The notes: generated from the letters alone by a model not told the origin. A DNA stretch of 64,000 nt from Rhodospirillales bacterium (GCA_028278135.1 JANQEW010000020.1:204614-268613), one strand, 5' to 3'; shown: positions 44,720 to 60,796, counted from the stretch's first letter. Program-made: numbers and translations.

Positions 44720-47356
44720 ATGATGACATGCGTTATTGCCTTGGGTCACAGGTTTCTGCGGGCATGGGTCGAACTCATGCAGCGGACGGCTGCGGTTGTG
44801 GTGCTCGTAACGATATGTCTCACAATGGCCGCAGGGTGGTATGTTGTAAACCACTTCAAGATTAACACCAATACTTCTGACATGCTGTCGCGTGATCTGC
44901 CATTCCGCCAACTGTCAGAGGAACTCGATACTGCCTTTCCACAGTTTTCCGATACCCTCATGATCGTTATAGACGGAGCGACGCCTGATCTCGCAGATCA
45001 GGCAACACTACGGCTTGCCGATCTTCTGCGCCGGCAGCCTCATTTGTTTGGCGCAGTTCATGACCCTGCTGGCGATTCCTTCTTCCATCGGCATAGCCTC
45101 CTGTATATGGATCTCACCGCCCTGGAAAGACTGAGTGACCGTCTCGCGAGGGCACAGCCATTTTTAAGCACCCTCTATCGAGAGCCGACTCTCAAGGGGC
45201 TTGCCGACATGCTTGTACTGGCTTTGGGTGAGGACAGCAGCATGGCAGGACGTGTTGCGGCCATACCAATACTGCGCCAGATGGCCGTCGTGGTGGAAGC
45301 CTTGGCCCAAGGCCGCTTCGCCCGCCTGAACTGGGAACGCGTGATGCAGGGCCGTGATGCCGCAAGCAGCGCGCGGCGAGTCCTGATTGTCCAGCCACCC
45401 CTCGACTTCACTACTCTACACCCTGCCAGGCAAACTATGGTCGCTCTCCAAGTCCTGGCCATTGAACTCAACATGACACCAGCTCATGGTGTGCAGGTGC
45501 GACTGACTGGATCAGTCGCCCTCGCTGAAGAAGAGCTAGAAAGCGTTGAGACAAGTATAGGCTTTGCTAACATAGCTTCAATTATGTTTGTTATAATTGT
45601 TTTAATAGTAGGTCTAAAAATAAAGAAATTAGTCATTGCTGTTTTAATGACACTTATGATAGGATTAACACTCACATCAGCTCTTGCTTTATTAATGATA
45701 GATAGTTTTAACATTATATCTGTAGCATTTGCTGTATTATTTATTGGTCTTGGTGTAGATTTCGGCATACATTTCTGTCTAAGATACATGGAGGGAATGA
45801 AAAATTACAAAAGCAACGCCGCTGTGTGGGCAAGCACCAGCGTCGTCGGCCCTCTTACCCTCACCGCTATGGGCGCAGCCATTGGCTTTTTTTCTTTTCT
45901 GCCGACGCCTTATCAAGGATTTGCTGAATTAGGCTTGATTGCCGGCGTTGGTATGTTCATCGCTCTGCTCACCAATCTCACAGTGCTGCCGGCTTTGCTG
46001 GGTCTGATGCCGCTCCCTGCTCATAGCCCCACGCCCCAAGGACACACCAGGAGTCGAGGCCTGAGGCTACTCACCTGGTTAGTAGACTGTCACGCCCGCA
46101 TGCTGACAAGCATCGCTGCCTTGCTTGTGCTCCTCTCCATCGCTGTCATACCGGCCACCCGGTTTGACCTCGATCCTCTGAATCTGAAAGATCACGAAAC
46201 GGAATCTGTGCGCACATTACGTGACCTCATGCACGATAAACACTGGAGTCCTCAAAGTATCATCATGCTCGCGGACTCGCCCACACAGGCGCATGCGTTG
46301 GCTCAACGTCTGTCGCACCTCCCAACGGTCGCAACCGTTACAACTATATATGATTACGTACCACGAGAACAGAAAGAAAAACTGCTATTGATAGATGATA
46401 TGGCAACTTTTCTGTCACCTTTGTTCTTAAGAGAACAAAGAGAACAACAAGTACATTCATCTAATATTTCTATGCACCATTCTCTGGTAAAATTAGAGAA
46501 CGCACTTCTTGCTGCTCATCCTGTCGTGAGAAATGATACTCAAAAAGTGTATCTTGCTCTGAAGAGAATCGATCTGAAGGACCAGACTGCCTTGCAAGGG
46601 CTTGAGAAAGCACTGCTGGCCACACTGCCGCGTCAGCTCGAGCTTTTGCGCCAGGGTTTACAGGCTGGACCGGTGAGTCTGGCTAACCTGCCACATAATC
46701 TCTGTACACGTGAAATAACAACTGATGGAAGGGTTCGTATAGTTATACACCCACAATACGATATTACTGACCGCGAAGCCTTACGTCTGTTTGTCAAGAC
46801 GGTACAGGCTGTGGTGCCACGGGCAACCGGGGCACCAGTCAGCCTTTACGAAAGTGGACAAATAGTTGTAGAATCATTTCTATTTGCTACTATAACAACA
46901 GTAGTGATTTTACTCCTCCTCCTCCTCATTTTATTGAGACAAGCACGTGAGATTATGCTTATCTTCTCTCCTCTTGTTTTAGCGGCTTTGTTAACAAACA
47001 CTTTAGCACTTTTGCTTGGCATCCCTTACAACTTCGCTAATATTATCGCTTTACCACTTCTGTTCGGCCTTGGCATTGCCAATGGGATCCAGTTAGTATT
47101 TAGAGAGCGGATTGAGCAAGGATCACTAGCGTTACTTTACACATCAACTCCAAGAGCTGTTATACTTAGCGCAATAACAACTATTGCGTCGTTTGGCAGT
47201 TTGGCGCTGTCTACACACCCTGGAACAGCGAGTATGGGCCTGCTCCTTGGAATAGCTGTTGCCGTGACCCTCATTGCAACACTGTTCGTGCTGCCAGCCT
47301 TGATGGCAACCTGGCCCAGGCGGTGGGACGATCTTTCCTCATTATCACTACACTAG
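44720..47356 (+). CDS. hpnN: Hopanoid-associated RND transporter HpnN
   Basis: About 878 residues, MMPL/RND superfamily. One helix (near 21-40) is followed by a periplasmic domain beginning KINTNTSDMLSRDLPFRQL, which matches the HpnN start, then five helices, a second helix and periplasmic domain, and five more helices. Asp-containing motifs GLGVDFGIHFCLRYMEG and the degenerate second copy GLGIANGIQLVFRE mark the two SSD-like halves. The family moves hopanoids to the outer membrane. The start is uncertain (44645 to 44720); MMT at 44720 best fits homologues. Helix-coding stretches are unusually AT-rich. It converges on fabH with nine bases between stops. Confidence 0.88.
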   Translation: MMTCVIALGHRFLRAWVELMQRTAAVVVLVTICLTMAAGWYVVNHFKINTNTSDMLSRDLPFRQLSEELDTAFPQFSDTLMIVIDGATPDLADQATLRLADLLRRQPHLFGAVHDPAGDSFFHRHSLLYMDLTALERLSDRLARAQPFLSTLYREPTLKGLADMLVLALGEDSSMAGRVAAIPILRQMAVVVEALAQGRFARLNWERVMQGRDAASSARRVLIVQPPLDFTTLHPARQTMVALQVLAIELNMTPAHGVQVRLTGSVALAEEELESVETSIGFANIASIMFVIIVLIVGLKIKKLVIAVLMTLMIGLTLTSALALLMIDSFNIISVAFAVLFIGLGVDFGIHFCLRYMEGMKNYKSNAAVWASTSVVGPLTLTAMGAAIGFFSFLPTPYQGFAELGLIAGVGMFIALLTNLTVLPALLGLMPLPAHSPTPQGHTRSRGLRLLTWLVDCHARMLTSIAALLVLLSIAVIPATRFDLDPLNLKDHETESVRTLRDLMHDKHWSPQSIIMLADSPTQAHALAQRLSHLPTVATVTTIYDYVPREQKEKLLLIDDMATFLSPLFLREQREQQVHSSNISMHHSLVKLENALLAAHPVVRNDTQKVYLALKRIDLKDQTALQGLEKALLATLPRQLELLRQGLQAGPVSLANLPHNLCTREITTDGRVRIVIHPQYDITDREALRLFVKTVQAVVPRATGAPVSLYESGQIVVESFLFATITTVVILLLLLLILLRQAREIMLIFSPLVLAALLTNTLALLLGIPYNFANIIALPLLFGLGIANGIQLVFRERIEQGSLALLYTSTPRAVILSAITTIASFGSLALSTHPGTASMGLLLGIAVAVTLIATLFVLPALMATWPRRWDDLSSLSLH

Positions 47357-47369
47357 ATCACTACACTAG
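47344..47369. repeat. 13-bp tandem duplication holding both convergent stop codons
   Basis: Two perfect copies of atcactacactag. The hpnN stop TAG (47354-47356) is in the first copy and the fabH stop (47366-47368, read on the other strand) is in the second. Confidence 0.93.
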
Positions 47370-48340
47370 ATACGCACTAAACAGGCTCCCCAGGTGAATC
47401 CTCCTCCCATCGCTTCGAGAAGGACGAGGTGACCAGGCCTAATACGCCTGTCCGCGACTCCTTCGTTCAACGCCAGAGGGATAGACGCTGCTGAGGTGTT
47501 AGCGTGATGTGCGACTGTTATGATAACCTTGTCAGCTGGCAGACCAAGTTTGCGCGCTGTCCCGTCGAGAATGCGGCGATTGGCCTGATGGGGAACAAGC
47601 CAGTCGATGTCGGCAAGGGTTAAATGATTAGCGGTCAGTGCTTCGCCGACCATGTTTGCTAGATGAACAATCGCGTATCGAAAGACATCCTTGCCTATCA
47701 TGCGCAAGAATCCTGTTGATCTCCCTGAGGATGGTCCACCGTCGACATACAGCAGATCATAATAGCGCCCGTCCGTATGGATGTGAGCGGAAAGGATGCC
47801 GTTGTCTTGAGAATCGCCAACGCCCGGTTCGGCCCGTAACACTACAGCGCCAGCGCCATCACCAAACAAGATGCAAGTATTGCGGTCAGTCCAGTCAAGC
47901 AGACGGGAGAATGTTTCTGCACCAATCACGAGGACAGTGTGTGCTTGTGCGTTGCGGATGAACTGATCAGCGACCGTCAGCGCGTAAATGAAGCCCGAGC
48001 ACACAGCCTGGATGTCAAAGGCCGCCCCACGCTTCATCCCTAACTGGCTTTGCACCTTGGCCGCAGTGGCGGGAAAGGTGTGATCAGGTGTGGCCGTGGC
48101 GAGGATAATCATATCGAGTGCCACAGCCGTGAGACCAGCGGCAGCCAGTGCGCGTTTGGCCGCCTGAGTCGCCAGGTCTGATGTCAGTTCCCCCGTTGCC
48201 GCCACATGACGTTCAAGAATACCAGTCCTTTCGATGATCCACGCATTAGTGGTATCGACCTGCTCAGCCAGCTCGGCATTCGTTATGACACGCTCCGGCA
48301 AATACGCTCCACATCCGATAATCCTGGATCGAATGATCAT
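47366..48340 (-). CDS. fabH: Beta-ketoacyl-ACP synthase III
   Basis: A 324-residue thiolase-fold enzyme that starts fatty acid synthesis by condensing acetyl-CoA with malonyl-ACP. The catalytic triad is visible: Cys in FDIQAVCSGFIYAL, His in WLVPHQANRRI, and Asn in AHHANTSAASIPLAL. GGGFTWGACLVRI is the C-terminus. ATG 48340 overlaps the plsX stop (TGATG), implying coupling. It is last in rpmF-plsX-fabH. An ihfA gene that often follows in relatives is absent. Confidence 0.96.
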   Translation of the reverse strand: MIIRSRIIGCGAYLPERVITNAELAEQVDTTNAWIIERTGILERHVAATGELTSDLATQAAKRALAAAGLTAVALDMIILATATPDHTFPATAAKVQSQLGMKRGAAFDIQAVCSGFIYALTVADQFIRNAQAHTVLVIGAETFSRLLDWTDRNTCILFGDGAGAVVLRAEPGVGDSQDNGILSAHIHTDGRYYDLLYVDGGPSSGRSTGFLRMIGKDVFRYAIVHLANMVGEALTANHLTLADIDWLVPHQANRRILDGTARKLGLPADKVIITVAHHANTSAASIPLALNEGVADRRIRPGHLVLLEAMGGGFTWGACLVRI

Positions 48341-49389
48341 CAATGACCTGCAACCACTGCAGACATTACCCCAGAAATTTTCAATTCAGAAAACTCACGC
48401 TTTATTCTATCATTAAAGCCATGTATCACAAGATCAGCGGCTACGCCTATGGCATTAGCAAAACCTACTTCATCTGTGCTCCCATGACTCTTCACACAAA
48501 TACCATTCAGGCCAAGGAGCATGGCCCCGTTGTAGCGTCTTGGGTCGATTCGCTTTCTCACCTTGGTTAAGGCTGGTCGGGCGAGTAGATACCCGAGCCG
48601 AGCTAACAAGGATCCACCAAAAGCCGCTCCCAGAAAACTCGCATAGAGCTGTGCTGTGCCTTCTGCTGTCTTCAGAGCAACATTGCCGGTAAACCCATCG
48701 GTCACCACGACATCTACCGTTCCCGCTCCAATATCATCGCCTTCCACAAAACCGTGAAACCTGAGAGCTAATGGGCTGGCCTTCAGTAAGGCACTGGCAG
48801 TACGGACAGCGTCATTGCCCTTCATGTCCTCAGCACCAATATTCAGGAGTCCGATGGACGGGTTCGCAATACCTAGCACAGTACGCGCAAAGACATCACC
48901 CATGACGGCAAACTCAGAAAGATTTTGAGCATCACAATCGCTGTTAGCTCCAAGGTCCAGCATGACAACCTCCCCCCGCTGACTAGGGAGAACGGTGGCA
49001 ATAGCAGGTCGGCTAATACCAGGGAGTGTCCGTAACATGACCTTTGCCATCGCCATTAATGCACCAGTGTTACCTGCTGACACGACCCCACTTGCCTCAC
49101 CCTCCTTGGCTGCCTGGATGGCCAACCACATGCTCGTCCTGCGTCCTTGGCGGAGCATATGTGATGGCTTATCCGTGTTCCCTACACTCTCAGCAGTATG
49201 GCGCAATGTGCAGACAGCGGCAACGGCAGGGACGGCCTCTAGCAGAGGCACGAGCTGTGCCTCGTCACCGTACAAGAGATAGCGCACCGCTGGATAGCGC
49301 TGCAGAGCCAGCCCAATACCCGCGACGACTACCGCAGGTGCCCGATCCCCTCCCATGGCATCGAGCGAGAGAGTGAACCTCTGAGTCAA
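48340..49389 (-). CDS. plsX: Phosphate acyltransferase PlsX
   Basis: A 349-residue enzyme making acyl-phosphate from acyl-ACP for phospholipid synthesis. LSLDAMGGDRAPAVVVAGI, VVSAGNTGALMAMAKVML, VVMLDLGANSDCDAQNLSEF, VDVVVTDGFTGNVALKTAEG and YNGAMLLGLNGICVKSHGST are canonical. The start is TTG at 49389, the only in-frame codon that preserves the conserved N-terminus; no strong Shine-Dalgarno is seen. It ends with TGA inside the fabH start. Confidence 0.95.
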   Translation of the reverse strand: MTQRFTLSLDAMGGDRAPAVVVAGIGLALQRYPAVRYLLYGDEAQLVPLLEAVPAVAAVCTLRHTAESVGNTDKPSHMLRQGRRTSMWLAIQAAKEGEASGVVSAGNTGALMAMAKVMLRTLPGISRPAIATVLPSQRGEVVMLDLGANSDCDAQNLSEFAVMGDVFARTVLGIANPSIGLLNIGAEDMKGNDAVRTASALLKASPLALRFHGFVEGDDIGAGTVDVVVTDGFTGNVALKTAEGTAQLYASFLGAAFGGSLLARLGYLLARPALTKVRKRIDPRRYNGAMLLGLNGICVKSHGSTDEVGFANAIGVAADLVIHGFNDRIKREFSELKISGVMSAVVAGH

Positions 49390-49427
49390 GGTGCGTCCAT
49401 AGATCTATCGCTGGTCGGGCTGTCTCT

Positions 49428-49613
49428 TCAGGCAGCGGAAACGGTACCGACCACATCGCGGCCATCATAGTAACCGCATTGCTCACACACATGATGTGGC
49501 CGTTTCAGCTCACCGCAATGGGCACACTCAACAATGTTCGTCCGCCCGAGAGCATGGTGGGAACGACGCATGTCTCTGCGGGATTTTGACGTCTTCTTCT
49601 TTGGAACTGCCAT
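49428..49613 (-). CDS. rpmF: 50S ribosomal protein L32
   Basis: A 61-residue protein. [20 protein letters not shown] is the canonical start. [20 protein letters not shown] provides a four-cysteine zinc knuckle. It is first in rpmF-plsX-fabH, an order shared by many bacteria, 38 bases before plsX. Confidence 0.96.
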   Translation of the reverse strand: MAVPKKKTSKSRRDMRRSHHALGRTNIVECAHCGELKRPHHVCEQCGYYDGRDVVGTVSAA

Positions 49614-49775
49614 TATCGTCTCTTTTCACACCTGTCACCCCACTCCTTCCCAAGCCTTTGTCTCTATAGCAAATGCCACGCCGCTAGTGCAAGATCCGTT
49701 GGCACCCTCATGCGAATCTTCCGCAGAACATCCTCCAGGAAAAAGCTAGACCCTTCCGATCAATAAAATCCCAGT

Positions 49776-49797
49776 ATTCTTAATTCTTAATTCTTAG
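49776..49797. repeat. 7-bp triplicate at the tyrS 3' end
   Basis: About three copies of attctta; the last contains the tyrS stop codon on the minus strand. It lies in the 180-base gap between rpmF and tyrS, where nothing else is recognised. Confidence 0.8.
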
Positions 49798-51062
49798 GGA
49801 GTATTCCGTACAGGCAAAACGACTACGTGGTATTTACGACCGGCAGATAATTTAACCGCGCCGGCATTAATATCTTGAAATGTAAGACGGCGTGTCTCAT
49901 CACCGACAACAACATTATTGACCCGCACTCCACCGCTCCGGACCAAACGACGGGCCTCGCTGTTAGACCTGACAAGACCAGCCTGTCGCAAGGCGTCAAG
50001 CAAACCAAGACCCTCTTTTGCTAAGACGGCCGCTGAGACCTTGAGGACCGGCATTTCTTGCCCCAATGTGCCTTCCTCGAACACCTTGCGAGCAGTTTCT
50101 GCCGCAGCACGAGCGGCTTTTGCGCCGTGAGCCAAGCGGGTTGCTTCACAGGCTAACCACCACTTAGCCTTGTTACGGGCAGCACCAGAGAGAGATTCCA
50201 GATGAGCAATGCTATCCAACGGTAAGTCTGTAAAAAGCCGCAGGAACCGTCCCACATCAGAATCTTCTGTGTTACGCCAGAACTGCCAATAGCCATAGGG
50301 CGAGAGTCGATCAGCGTTGAGCCACACAGCCCCCTCTGCCGTCTTTCCCATCTTATGACCCTTAATGGTAGTGATCAATGGTGCTGTAAGACCAAATAAC
50401 TCGACACCTTCAACCTTACGGGCCAATGCAATGCCGTTGATGATATTACCCCACTGATCCGCCCCTCCCATCTGCAGGCAGCAACCCGCTCGACGCCACA
50501 GTTCTAGAAAGTCGTAGCTCTGCAGAACAATATAGGAGAACTCGAGAAACGTCAGGGGGTGTCCCCGTTCTAGCCGCAGACGGACAGAATCAAGGCCGAG
50601 CATCCTGTTGACGGAAAAGTATCGACAATAGTCCCGTAAAAAGGCAATATGATTCAGTGAAGGAAGCCAGTCCGCATTGTCAACTATCATCGCGTCAGAG
50701 GGGCCACTCCCAAATGTCAAAAAGCCAGCGAATACTTTTCTAAGACTAGCCATGTTAGCGGCAATCTGCGATTCTGGCAGGAGCTGACGCATTTCTTCCT
50801 TCCCAGAGGGATCACCGATCTGAGTAGTACTCCCACCAATTAACACAATGGGCTTGTGACCACTCTGCTGCAGGTGCCGCAGGAGCATGATCTGGACCAG
50901 GCTACCAACGTGGAGGCTGTCAGCTGTGCAATCGAAGCCAATATAAGCTACGATCGGACATTTCTTGACCAGCAAGGCATCAAGCCCTTCCAGGTCAGTG
51001 CACTGATGAAGATACCCTCGCGCCTGAATGGTACGCAGGAACGAACTTCTAAGGCCAATCAT
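49794..51062 (-). CDS. tyrS: Tyrosyl-tRNA synthetase
   Basis: A 422-residue class Ic synthetase. YIGFDCTADSLHVGSLVQIM holds the HIGH-type motif (HVGS). GGSTTQIGDPSGKEE follows, QMGGADQWGNIINGIAL binds tyrosine, and KMGKTAEGAVWL is the KMSKS-type loop. A C-terminal S4 domain (NSEARRLVRSGGVRVNNVVV) completes it. ATG 51062 is preferred over GTG 51077. It follows rpoC by about 40 bases on the same strand, where rpsL-rpsG-fusA would be expected in most relatives. Confidence 0.95.
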   Translation of the reverse strand: MIGLRSSFLRTIQARGYLHQCTDLEGLDALLVKKCPIVAYIGFDCTADSLHVGSLVQIMLLRHLQQSGHKPIVLIGGSTTQIGDPSGKEEMRQLLPESQIAANMASLRKVFAGFLTFGSGPSDAMIVDNADWLPSLNHIAFLRDYCRYFSVNRMLGLDSVRLRLERGHPLTFLEFSYIVLQSYDFLELWRRAGCCLQMGGADQWGNIINGIALARKVEGVELFGLTAPLITTIKGHKMGKTAEGAVWLNADRLSPYGYWQFWRNTEDSDVGRFLRLFTDLPLDSIAHLESLSGAARNKAKWWLACEATRLAHGAKAARAAAETARKVFEEGTLGQEMPVLKVSAAVLAKEGLGLLDALRQAGLVRSNSEARRLVRSGGVRVNNVVVGDETRRLTFQDINAGAVKLSAGRKYHVVVLPVRNTP

Positions 51063-51102
51063 GGCGTCTGTCTTCACGCCGTCTCAAACGTCTCAAAGGC
51101 CA

Positions 51103-55650
<4,548 letters not shown>

Positions 55651-55723
55651 TCAGGGCTATACGCGTGCCCGCTTTGATTCTCTCGTTCAAATGCGGGAAG
55701 AAAATCTCAGTCCACAATAAAAA

Positions 55724-58700
55724 CTACTGGAAATTTGATTGGTTCAATTCAACGTCTAGACCGAGAGAACGCATTTCCTTCACTAAAACGTTGAAGGACT
55801 CAGGAATACCTGCCTCGAAAGTATCATCACCGCGTACAACGGATTCGTATACCTTAGTGCGACCTGACACGTCGTCTGACTTTACCGTCAGCATCTCCTG
55901 CAACGTATAGGCTGCGCCATAGGCTTCTAAGGCCCATACCTCCATTTCACCAAAGCGCTGTCCACCAAACTGGGCCTTCCCACCTAAAGGTTGTTGTGTC
56001 ACAAGAGAGTACGGACCTATAGATCTGGCATGTATCTTATCATCTACTAAATGATGTAATTTTAACATGTATATATAACCAACAGTAACATTTCTGTCGA
56101 ACGGCTCTCCCGTGCGGCCATCAATCAAGATCACTTGACCAGAGGGGTGCAAGCCAGCCTTTTGCAACATCGAAATGATCTCGCTCTCTCTGGCACCGTC
56201 AAATACTGGCGTTGCAATGGGAACACCACAACGCAGATTCCCTGCCAGCTCTACGAGTTGGTCATTGGATAAACAGGCGATTTCTTTCTCAAAGGTGTTA
56301 CGATCATATATATCTTCAAATTTATGGCGTAGCCTTGCCATTGGCTCGGATTGGAGCAGTTCCCCAATCTGCCTGCCTAGGCGTGCGCAAGCCCACCCCA
56401 GATGAGTCTCAAGAATCTGCCCTACGTTCATACGCGATGGCACACCCAATGGGTTGAGAACAATGTCCACATAGGTGCCGTCTTCTGTAAAAGGCATATC
56501 TTCAACAGGAACAATTCTTGAAATAACGCCTTTGTTCCCGTGACGACCTGCCATTTTGTCACCAGGTTGTAACTTCCGTTTCACAGCGACAAAGACCTTA
56601 ACCATCTTCATCACGCCTGGCGGTAATTCATCACCACGTTGTAATTTCTCAATTTTATTTTCAAAGCGCTCCTGCAGCTTAGCTATGCTCTCATCATACA
56701 GTCCCTTCAACGCCTCTATTTCTGCCATAGCAGCCGCATCCTCAACAACAATATGTTGCCATTGGTTATATGTGCAGGTCGCCAGTAAATCCTCTGTGAT
56801 CAGACTGCCAGCCTTCATCTCTTCTTGCGGGCCTGACACGCTCTTATGCCCTAGGAGTCTTTCTTTGAGACGTTCATGGAATGACCCTTCCAAGATGGTC
56901 CGCTCGTCATCACGGTCTTTAGCGAGGGCTTCAATCTCCGCCCTCTCGATGGCGAGCGCACGCTCATCTTTCTCAACACCGCGGCGGGCAAAAACGCGTA
57001 CCTCGACGACAGTTCCCGTGACTCCTGGCGGCACACGCAAGGAAGTATCACGAATATCAGATGCCTTCTCGCCAAAAATGGCACGCAAGAGCTTCTCCTC
57101 CGGCGTCACTGGCGATTCCCCTTTGGGGGTCACCTTACCAACTAAAATGTCGCTTGCCTTGACCTCTGCACCAATATAAACAATGCCCGCTTCATCTAGA
57201 TTTCTCAGTGCATCCTCGCCGACATTGGGAATATCGCGTGTTATCTCTTCCTGGCCTAGCTTGGTATCACGGGCCATGATCTCGAACTCTTCAATATGAA
57301 TCGATGTGAACACGTCGTCGCGCACGATGCGTTCAGAGATGAGGATTGAATCCTCAAAGTTATAGCCGTTCCATGGCATGAAAGCCACTAGCACATTCCG
57401 GCCCAGCGCAAGTTCCCCTAGTTCTGTCGATGGGCCGTCAGCGATGGTGTCACCCGTACGCACCGTGTCGCCAACATGGACCAACGGTCGCTGTGTGATA
57501 CAGGTACTTTGGTTAGAGCGTTGGAACTTGGCTAAACGATAAATGTCCACACCTGGAGCTGACGACGAGGTATCCTCTGTGGCGCGGATGACAATACGGG
57601 TGGCGTCCACTTGTCGCACGATTCCTCCACGGCGCGCGGCAATGGCAGCTCCCGAGTCACGAGCCACGGCTTCTTCCATACCCGTTCCAACAAGTGGTGC
57701 TTCAGCACGGACCAAAGGGACAGCCTGGCGCTGCATGTTGGACCCCATGAGGGCGCGGTTAGCATCGTCGTTTTCAAGAAAGGGAATGAGGGCTGCGGCG
57801 ACAGAAACGAGTTGCTTCGGGGAGACATCGATGAAGTCAATCTCATTCGGGTGGACCATGACAAAGTCGCCTGCTTTGCGGCAAGGAATCATATCCGCAA
57901 CGAAACAGCCGTTCCCGTCTAACTCCGCACTCGCCTGGGCAACGCTGTAACGGCTTTCCTCCATAGCAGACAGATAGTGCACCTCCTCAGTGACTCTGCC
58001 ATTTATCACCTTACAGTAAGGACTTTCAATAAAGCCGTATTGGTTAATTCTTGCATAAGTAGCAAGACTATTGATTAGACCAATATTAGGCCCTTCTGGT
58101 GTTTCTATCGGGCAGATGCGACCATAATGCGTCGGATGGACATCACGCACCTCGAATCCCGCCCGCTCGCGGGTCAGACCACCAGGCCCGAGAGCTGACA
58201 GACGTCTCTTGTGGGTAATCTCAGCCAGAGGATTTGTCTGATCCATGAATTGCGATAGCTGAGAGGAGCCGAAGAACTCCCGCACAGCGGCCACGGCAGG
58301 CTTGGCATTGATCAAGTCGTGCGGCATGACCGTATCAATGTCCACCGAACTCATGCGCTCGCGAATGGCTCGCTCCATACGCAGGAGGCCGAGCCTGTAT
58401 TGATTTTCCATCAACTCGCCAACAGACCTCACCCGACGATTGCCGAGATGATCTATATCATCCACTTCCCCACGATCGTCTTTGAGATCCATCAGAACCT
58501 TAATAATACGTAGGATGTCCTCCCGCCGCAATGTCCGGACGCTATCAGGCACCTGATCGAATCCGAGCCGCGCGTTCATTTTAACCCGTCCCACCGCTGA
58601 GAGATCATACCGTTCGGGGTCAAAGAAAAGACCAAAAAAGAGGGATTCTGCTGTTTCTAGTGTCGGCGGTTCTCCTGGACGCATCACACGGTAAATGTCA

Positions 58701-59884
58701 AGGAGCGCCTCTTCCCGTGAACTGTTCTTATCCATGGCAAGTGTGTTGCGAAGATAGGGGCCCACGTTAATATGATCTATACTTAAAACAGGTAAATCTT
58801 TTATACCTTCTCTAGCAATAGTTGATATAACCTCAAGAGTCAATTCTTCGCCTGCCTCAACATAAATCTCACCTGTGCCTTCGTTGATAAGGTCGAGGGC
58901 CGCATAACGACCGACCAGTTCCTCTGGAAAGACGCGCCGTTCAACCAACCCCTCTTCCATGAGCCTGCGGCCCAGACGAGGTGTCACTGTAGTACCGGCT
59001 ACAGCCTTGATCTCGCCCGTCACAGCATCGACAAGGTCGAAGGGAAGTTTTACGCCGCGCAGATGCTCTGGCTGGAAGGAGACTTTCCACCATTCCCCAT
59101 CGTATCGGAAGGTAATGCTCTCATAAAAATAGTTGAGTATAGCCTCTGCCGTCATGCCACGAACCATGGACGGGTCTAAGGCTCCGTTCTTCGGCGTAGC
59201 GCGGGCCGCAGCCGTCTCTTCGGAATCCAAAGCATAAAGAAGTGTTGTCACAGGCAATTTACGGCGGCGATCAATACGCACATAGACAAGGTCTTTAGCA
59301 TCGAATTCAAAATCAAGCCATGAGCCACGGTAGGGGATCACACGAGCCGCAAAAAGATACTTACCAGATGAATGGGTCTTCCCCTTGTCGTGATCGAAAA
59401 AAACGCCAGGGGAGCGATGCATCTGACTGACGATCACCCGTTCTGTGCCATTGATAATGAATGTGCCATTGATTGTCATCAAAGGCATATCGCCTACGTA
59501 GACGTCCTGTTCCTTGATATCGTGAATAGAACGGGAACCTGTCTCCTCGTGGATGTCCCACACGACTAGGCGTAGTGTGACCTTGAGAGGAGCCGCATAC
59601 GTCATGCCTCGCTGCTGGCATTCCTCCACATCGTATTTAGGCTGTTCGAAGTCATATTTGACGAATTCAAGCTCGCCTCGCCCTGAGAAGTCTCTTATAG
59701 GAAAGACGGATTGAAAGACTTCCTGAAGGCCAATCGCTGCTCGCTGTTCTGGCAAAATCTCCATCTGGAGAAACTGAGCATAGGAGCTTTTCTGCACCTC
59801 GATCAAGTTGGGCATCGGCGCAACAGACTGGATGCGTCCGAAATTCTTCCGTACCCGCTTGCGAGCCGTGAAGGATCTAGCCAT
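55724..59884 (-). CDS. rpoB: RNA polymerase subunit beta
   Basis: A 1386-residue subunit. It begins [16 protein letters not shown]. The rifampicin pocket reads [19 protein letters not shown], with the Asp, His and Ser positions usually mutated to resistance all in the sensitive state. [48 protein letters not shown] and the C-terminal [20 protein letters not shown] are canonical. A 534-base spacer separates it from rplL. Confidence 0.97.
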   Translation of the reverse strand: MARSFTARKRVRKNFGRIQSVAPMPNLIEVQKSSYAQFLQMEILPEQRAAIGLQEVFQSVFPIRDFSGRGELEFVKYDFEQPKYDVEECQQRGMTYAAPLKVTLRLVVWDIHEETGSRSIHDIKEQDVYVGDMPLMTINGTFIINGTERVIVSQMHRSPGVFFDHDKGKTHSSGKYLFAARVIPYRGSWLDFEFDAKDLVYVRIDRRRKLPVTTLLYALDSEETAAARATPKNGALDPSMVRGMTAEAILNYFYESITFRYDGEWWKVSFQPEHLRGVKLPFDLVDAVTGEIKAVAGTTVTPRLGRRLMEEGLVERRVFPEELVGRYAALDLINEGTGEIYVEAGEELTLEVISTIAREGIKDLPVLSIDHINVGPYLRNTLAMDKNSSREEALLDIYRVMRPGEPPTLETAESLFFGLFFDPERYDLSAVGRVKMNARLGFDQVPDSVRTLRREDILRIIKVLMDLKDDRGEVDDIDHLGNRRVRSVGELMENQYRLGLLRMERAIRERMSSVDIDTVMPHDLINAKPAVAAVREFFGSSQLSQFMDQTNPLAEITHKRRLSALGPGGLTRERAGFEVRDVHPTHYGRICPIETPEGPNIGLINSLATYARINQYGFIESPYCKVINGRVTEEVHYLSAMEESRYSVAQASAELDGNGCFVADMIPCRKAGDFVMVHPNEIDFIDVSPKQLVSVAAALIPFLENDDANRALMGSNMQRQAVPLVRAEAPLVGTGMEEAVARDSGAAIAARRGGIVRQVDATRIVIRATEDTSSSAPGVDIYRLAKFQRSNQSTCITQRPLVHVGDTVRTGDTIADGPSTELGELALGRNVLVAFMPWNGYNFEDSILISERIVRDDVFTSIHIEEFEIMARDTKLGQEEITRDIPNVGEDALRNLDEAGIVYIGAEVKASDILVGKVTPKGESPVTPEEKLLRAIFGEKASDIRDTSLRVPPGVTGTVVEVRVFARRGVEKDERALAIERAEIEALAKDRDDERTILEGSFHERLKERLLGHKSVSGPQEEMKAGSLITEDLLATCTYNQWQHIVVEDAAAMAEIEALKGLYDESIAKLQERFENKIEKLQRGDELPPGVMKMVKVFVAVKRKLQPGDKMAGRHGNKGVISRIVPVEDMPFTEDGTYVDIVLNPLGVPSRMNVGQILETHLGWACARLGRQIGELLQSEPMARLRHKFEDIYDRNTFEKEIACLSNDQLVELAGNLRCGVPIATPVFDGARESEIISMLQKAGLHPSGQVILIDGRTGEPFDRNVTVGYIYMLKLHHLVDDKIHARSIGPYSLVTQQPLGGKAQFGGQRFGEMEVWALEAYGAAYTLQEMLTVKSDDVSGRTKVYESVVRGDDTFEAGIPESFNVLVKEMRSLGLDVELNQSNFQ

Positions 59885-60418
59885 TGCTGCTCCTTAGATT
59901 AGAACTGATATTGGAATCTCTTGCCTTTTCCCGAGAGAGGAAAAACAGGTTTTCCTCAAGCTGATCCGTCTGGAGGCTGGGAGGCTTGAGGTTGGACCAC
60001 CACAAAACCCGTGACTCACTCACTCCCACTCCCTCCACTCCATCCAAGGCGAACAGAACCCCCTCCGTACTTGCCGTGTTGCTCCTCACAGAAAAAAGCC
60101 GCAGCAGACACCCCGCCCACATGCCCGCCTGAACGGACAGCCGGGCAGTACACCGGGTACTGATGACCACTGATGACCAACGTAAGCTAGGAAACACTAG
60201 CCTGCCAGGGCTCGAAGACCGCGCGTACTCCATGCTCTCAGATAATTCAGATAATTCAGATAATACGGACACACCGGTTTGCAGACGTGAGCACCCTACA
60301 CTATATCAAAACTCCTCTGGAGGGTAAACACACGCTGTAAAAAAGAGCGCAATACCAGAGCGATGCGAAGATCTTCCTCACGTCTCTCAAGAGACTTAAG
60401 GGACTGAGAACATCAATA
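59885..60418. other. Long rplL-rpoB spacer with tandem repeats
   Basis: 534 bases without a supportable gene. It holds three perfect copies of tcagataat (60238-60264), a 10-bp duplication ctgatgacca (60160-60179) and a ctcactc/ctccact low-complexity stretch near 60010-60045. It should contain the attenuation or processing region between rplL and rpoB; no clear U-tracted hairpin is visible. Confidence 0.55.
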
Positions 60419-60796
60419 TTATTTTAATTCAACCTTTGCGCCAACATCTTCGAGCTTCTTTTGGATGGACTGCGCTTCCTCCTTAGAAACACCTTCCTTG
60501 ACGGTCTTCGGTGCGCCCTCGACAAGATCCTTTGCCTCTTTGAGGCCAAGACCGGTTATGGCACGAACCTCTTTAATCACGTTGATCTTTTTCTCTCCAG
60601 TTTCTGCAAGAACGACGGAGAACTCTGTCTGCTCCTCCACTGGAGGAGCGGCCACGGCCGCGACAGGAGCGGTAGCCACGGCTACCGGTGCTGCTGCTGA
60701 GACCTCCCATCTCTCTTCAAGCATCTTCGAGAGTTCTGCTGCCTCAAGGACAGTCAAACTAGAGAGATCTTCAACAAGCTTGGCAAGATCAGGCAT
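60419..60796 (-). CDS. rplL: 50S ribosomal protein L7/L12
   Basis: A 125-residue stalk protein. ATG 60796 ([20 protein letters not shown]) has CAGGAG upstream; the frame is open to 60841. The N-terminal dimerisation helices, an Ala/Val/Pro hinge ([14 protein letters not shown]) and the C-terminal domain ([38 protein letters not shown]) are complete. It follows rplJ by 41 bases. Confidence 0.97.
   Translation of the reverse strand: MPDLAKLVEDLSSLTVLEAAELSKMLEERWEVSAAAPVAVATAPVAAVAAPPVEEQTEFSVVLAETGEKKINVIKEVRAITGLGLKEAKDLVEGAPKTVKEGVSKEEAQSIQKKLEDVGAKVELK

Noticed and set aside
60160..60264. Clustered short repeats resembling a small CRISPR or iteron array.
   Set aside because: Units are 9-10 bp, directly adjacent without spacers, with no cas or replication gene nearby. 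They fit the general tandem-duplication pattern.
59877..60272. A 131-codon frame overlapping the rpoB start.
   Set aside because: Its composition follows low-complexity DNA (Ser-Glu-Leu repeats from the tcagataat tract) and it lacks conserved features.
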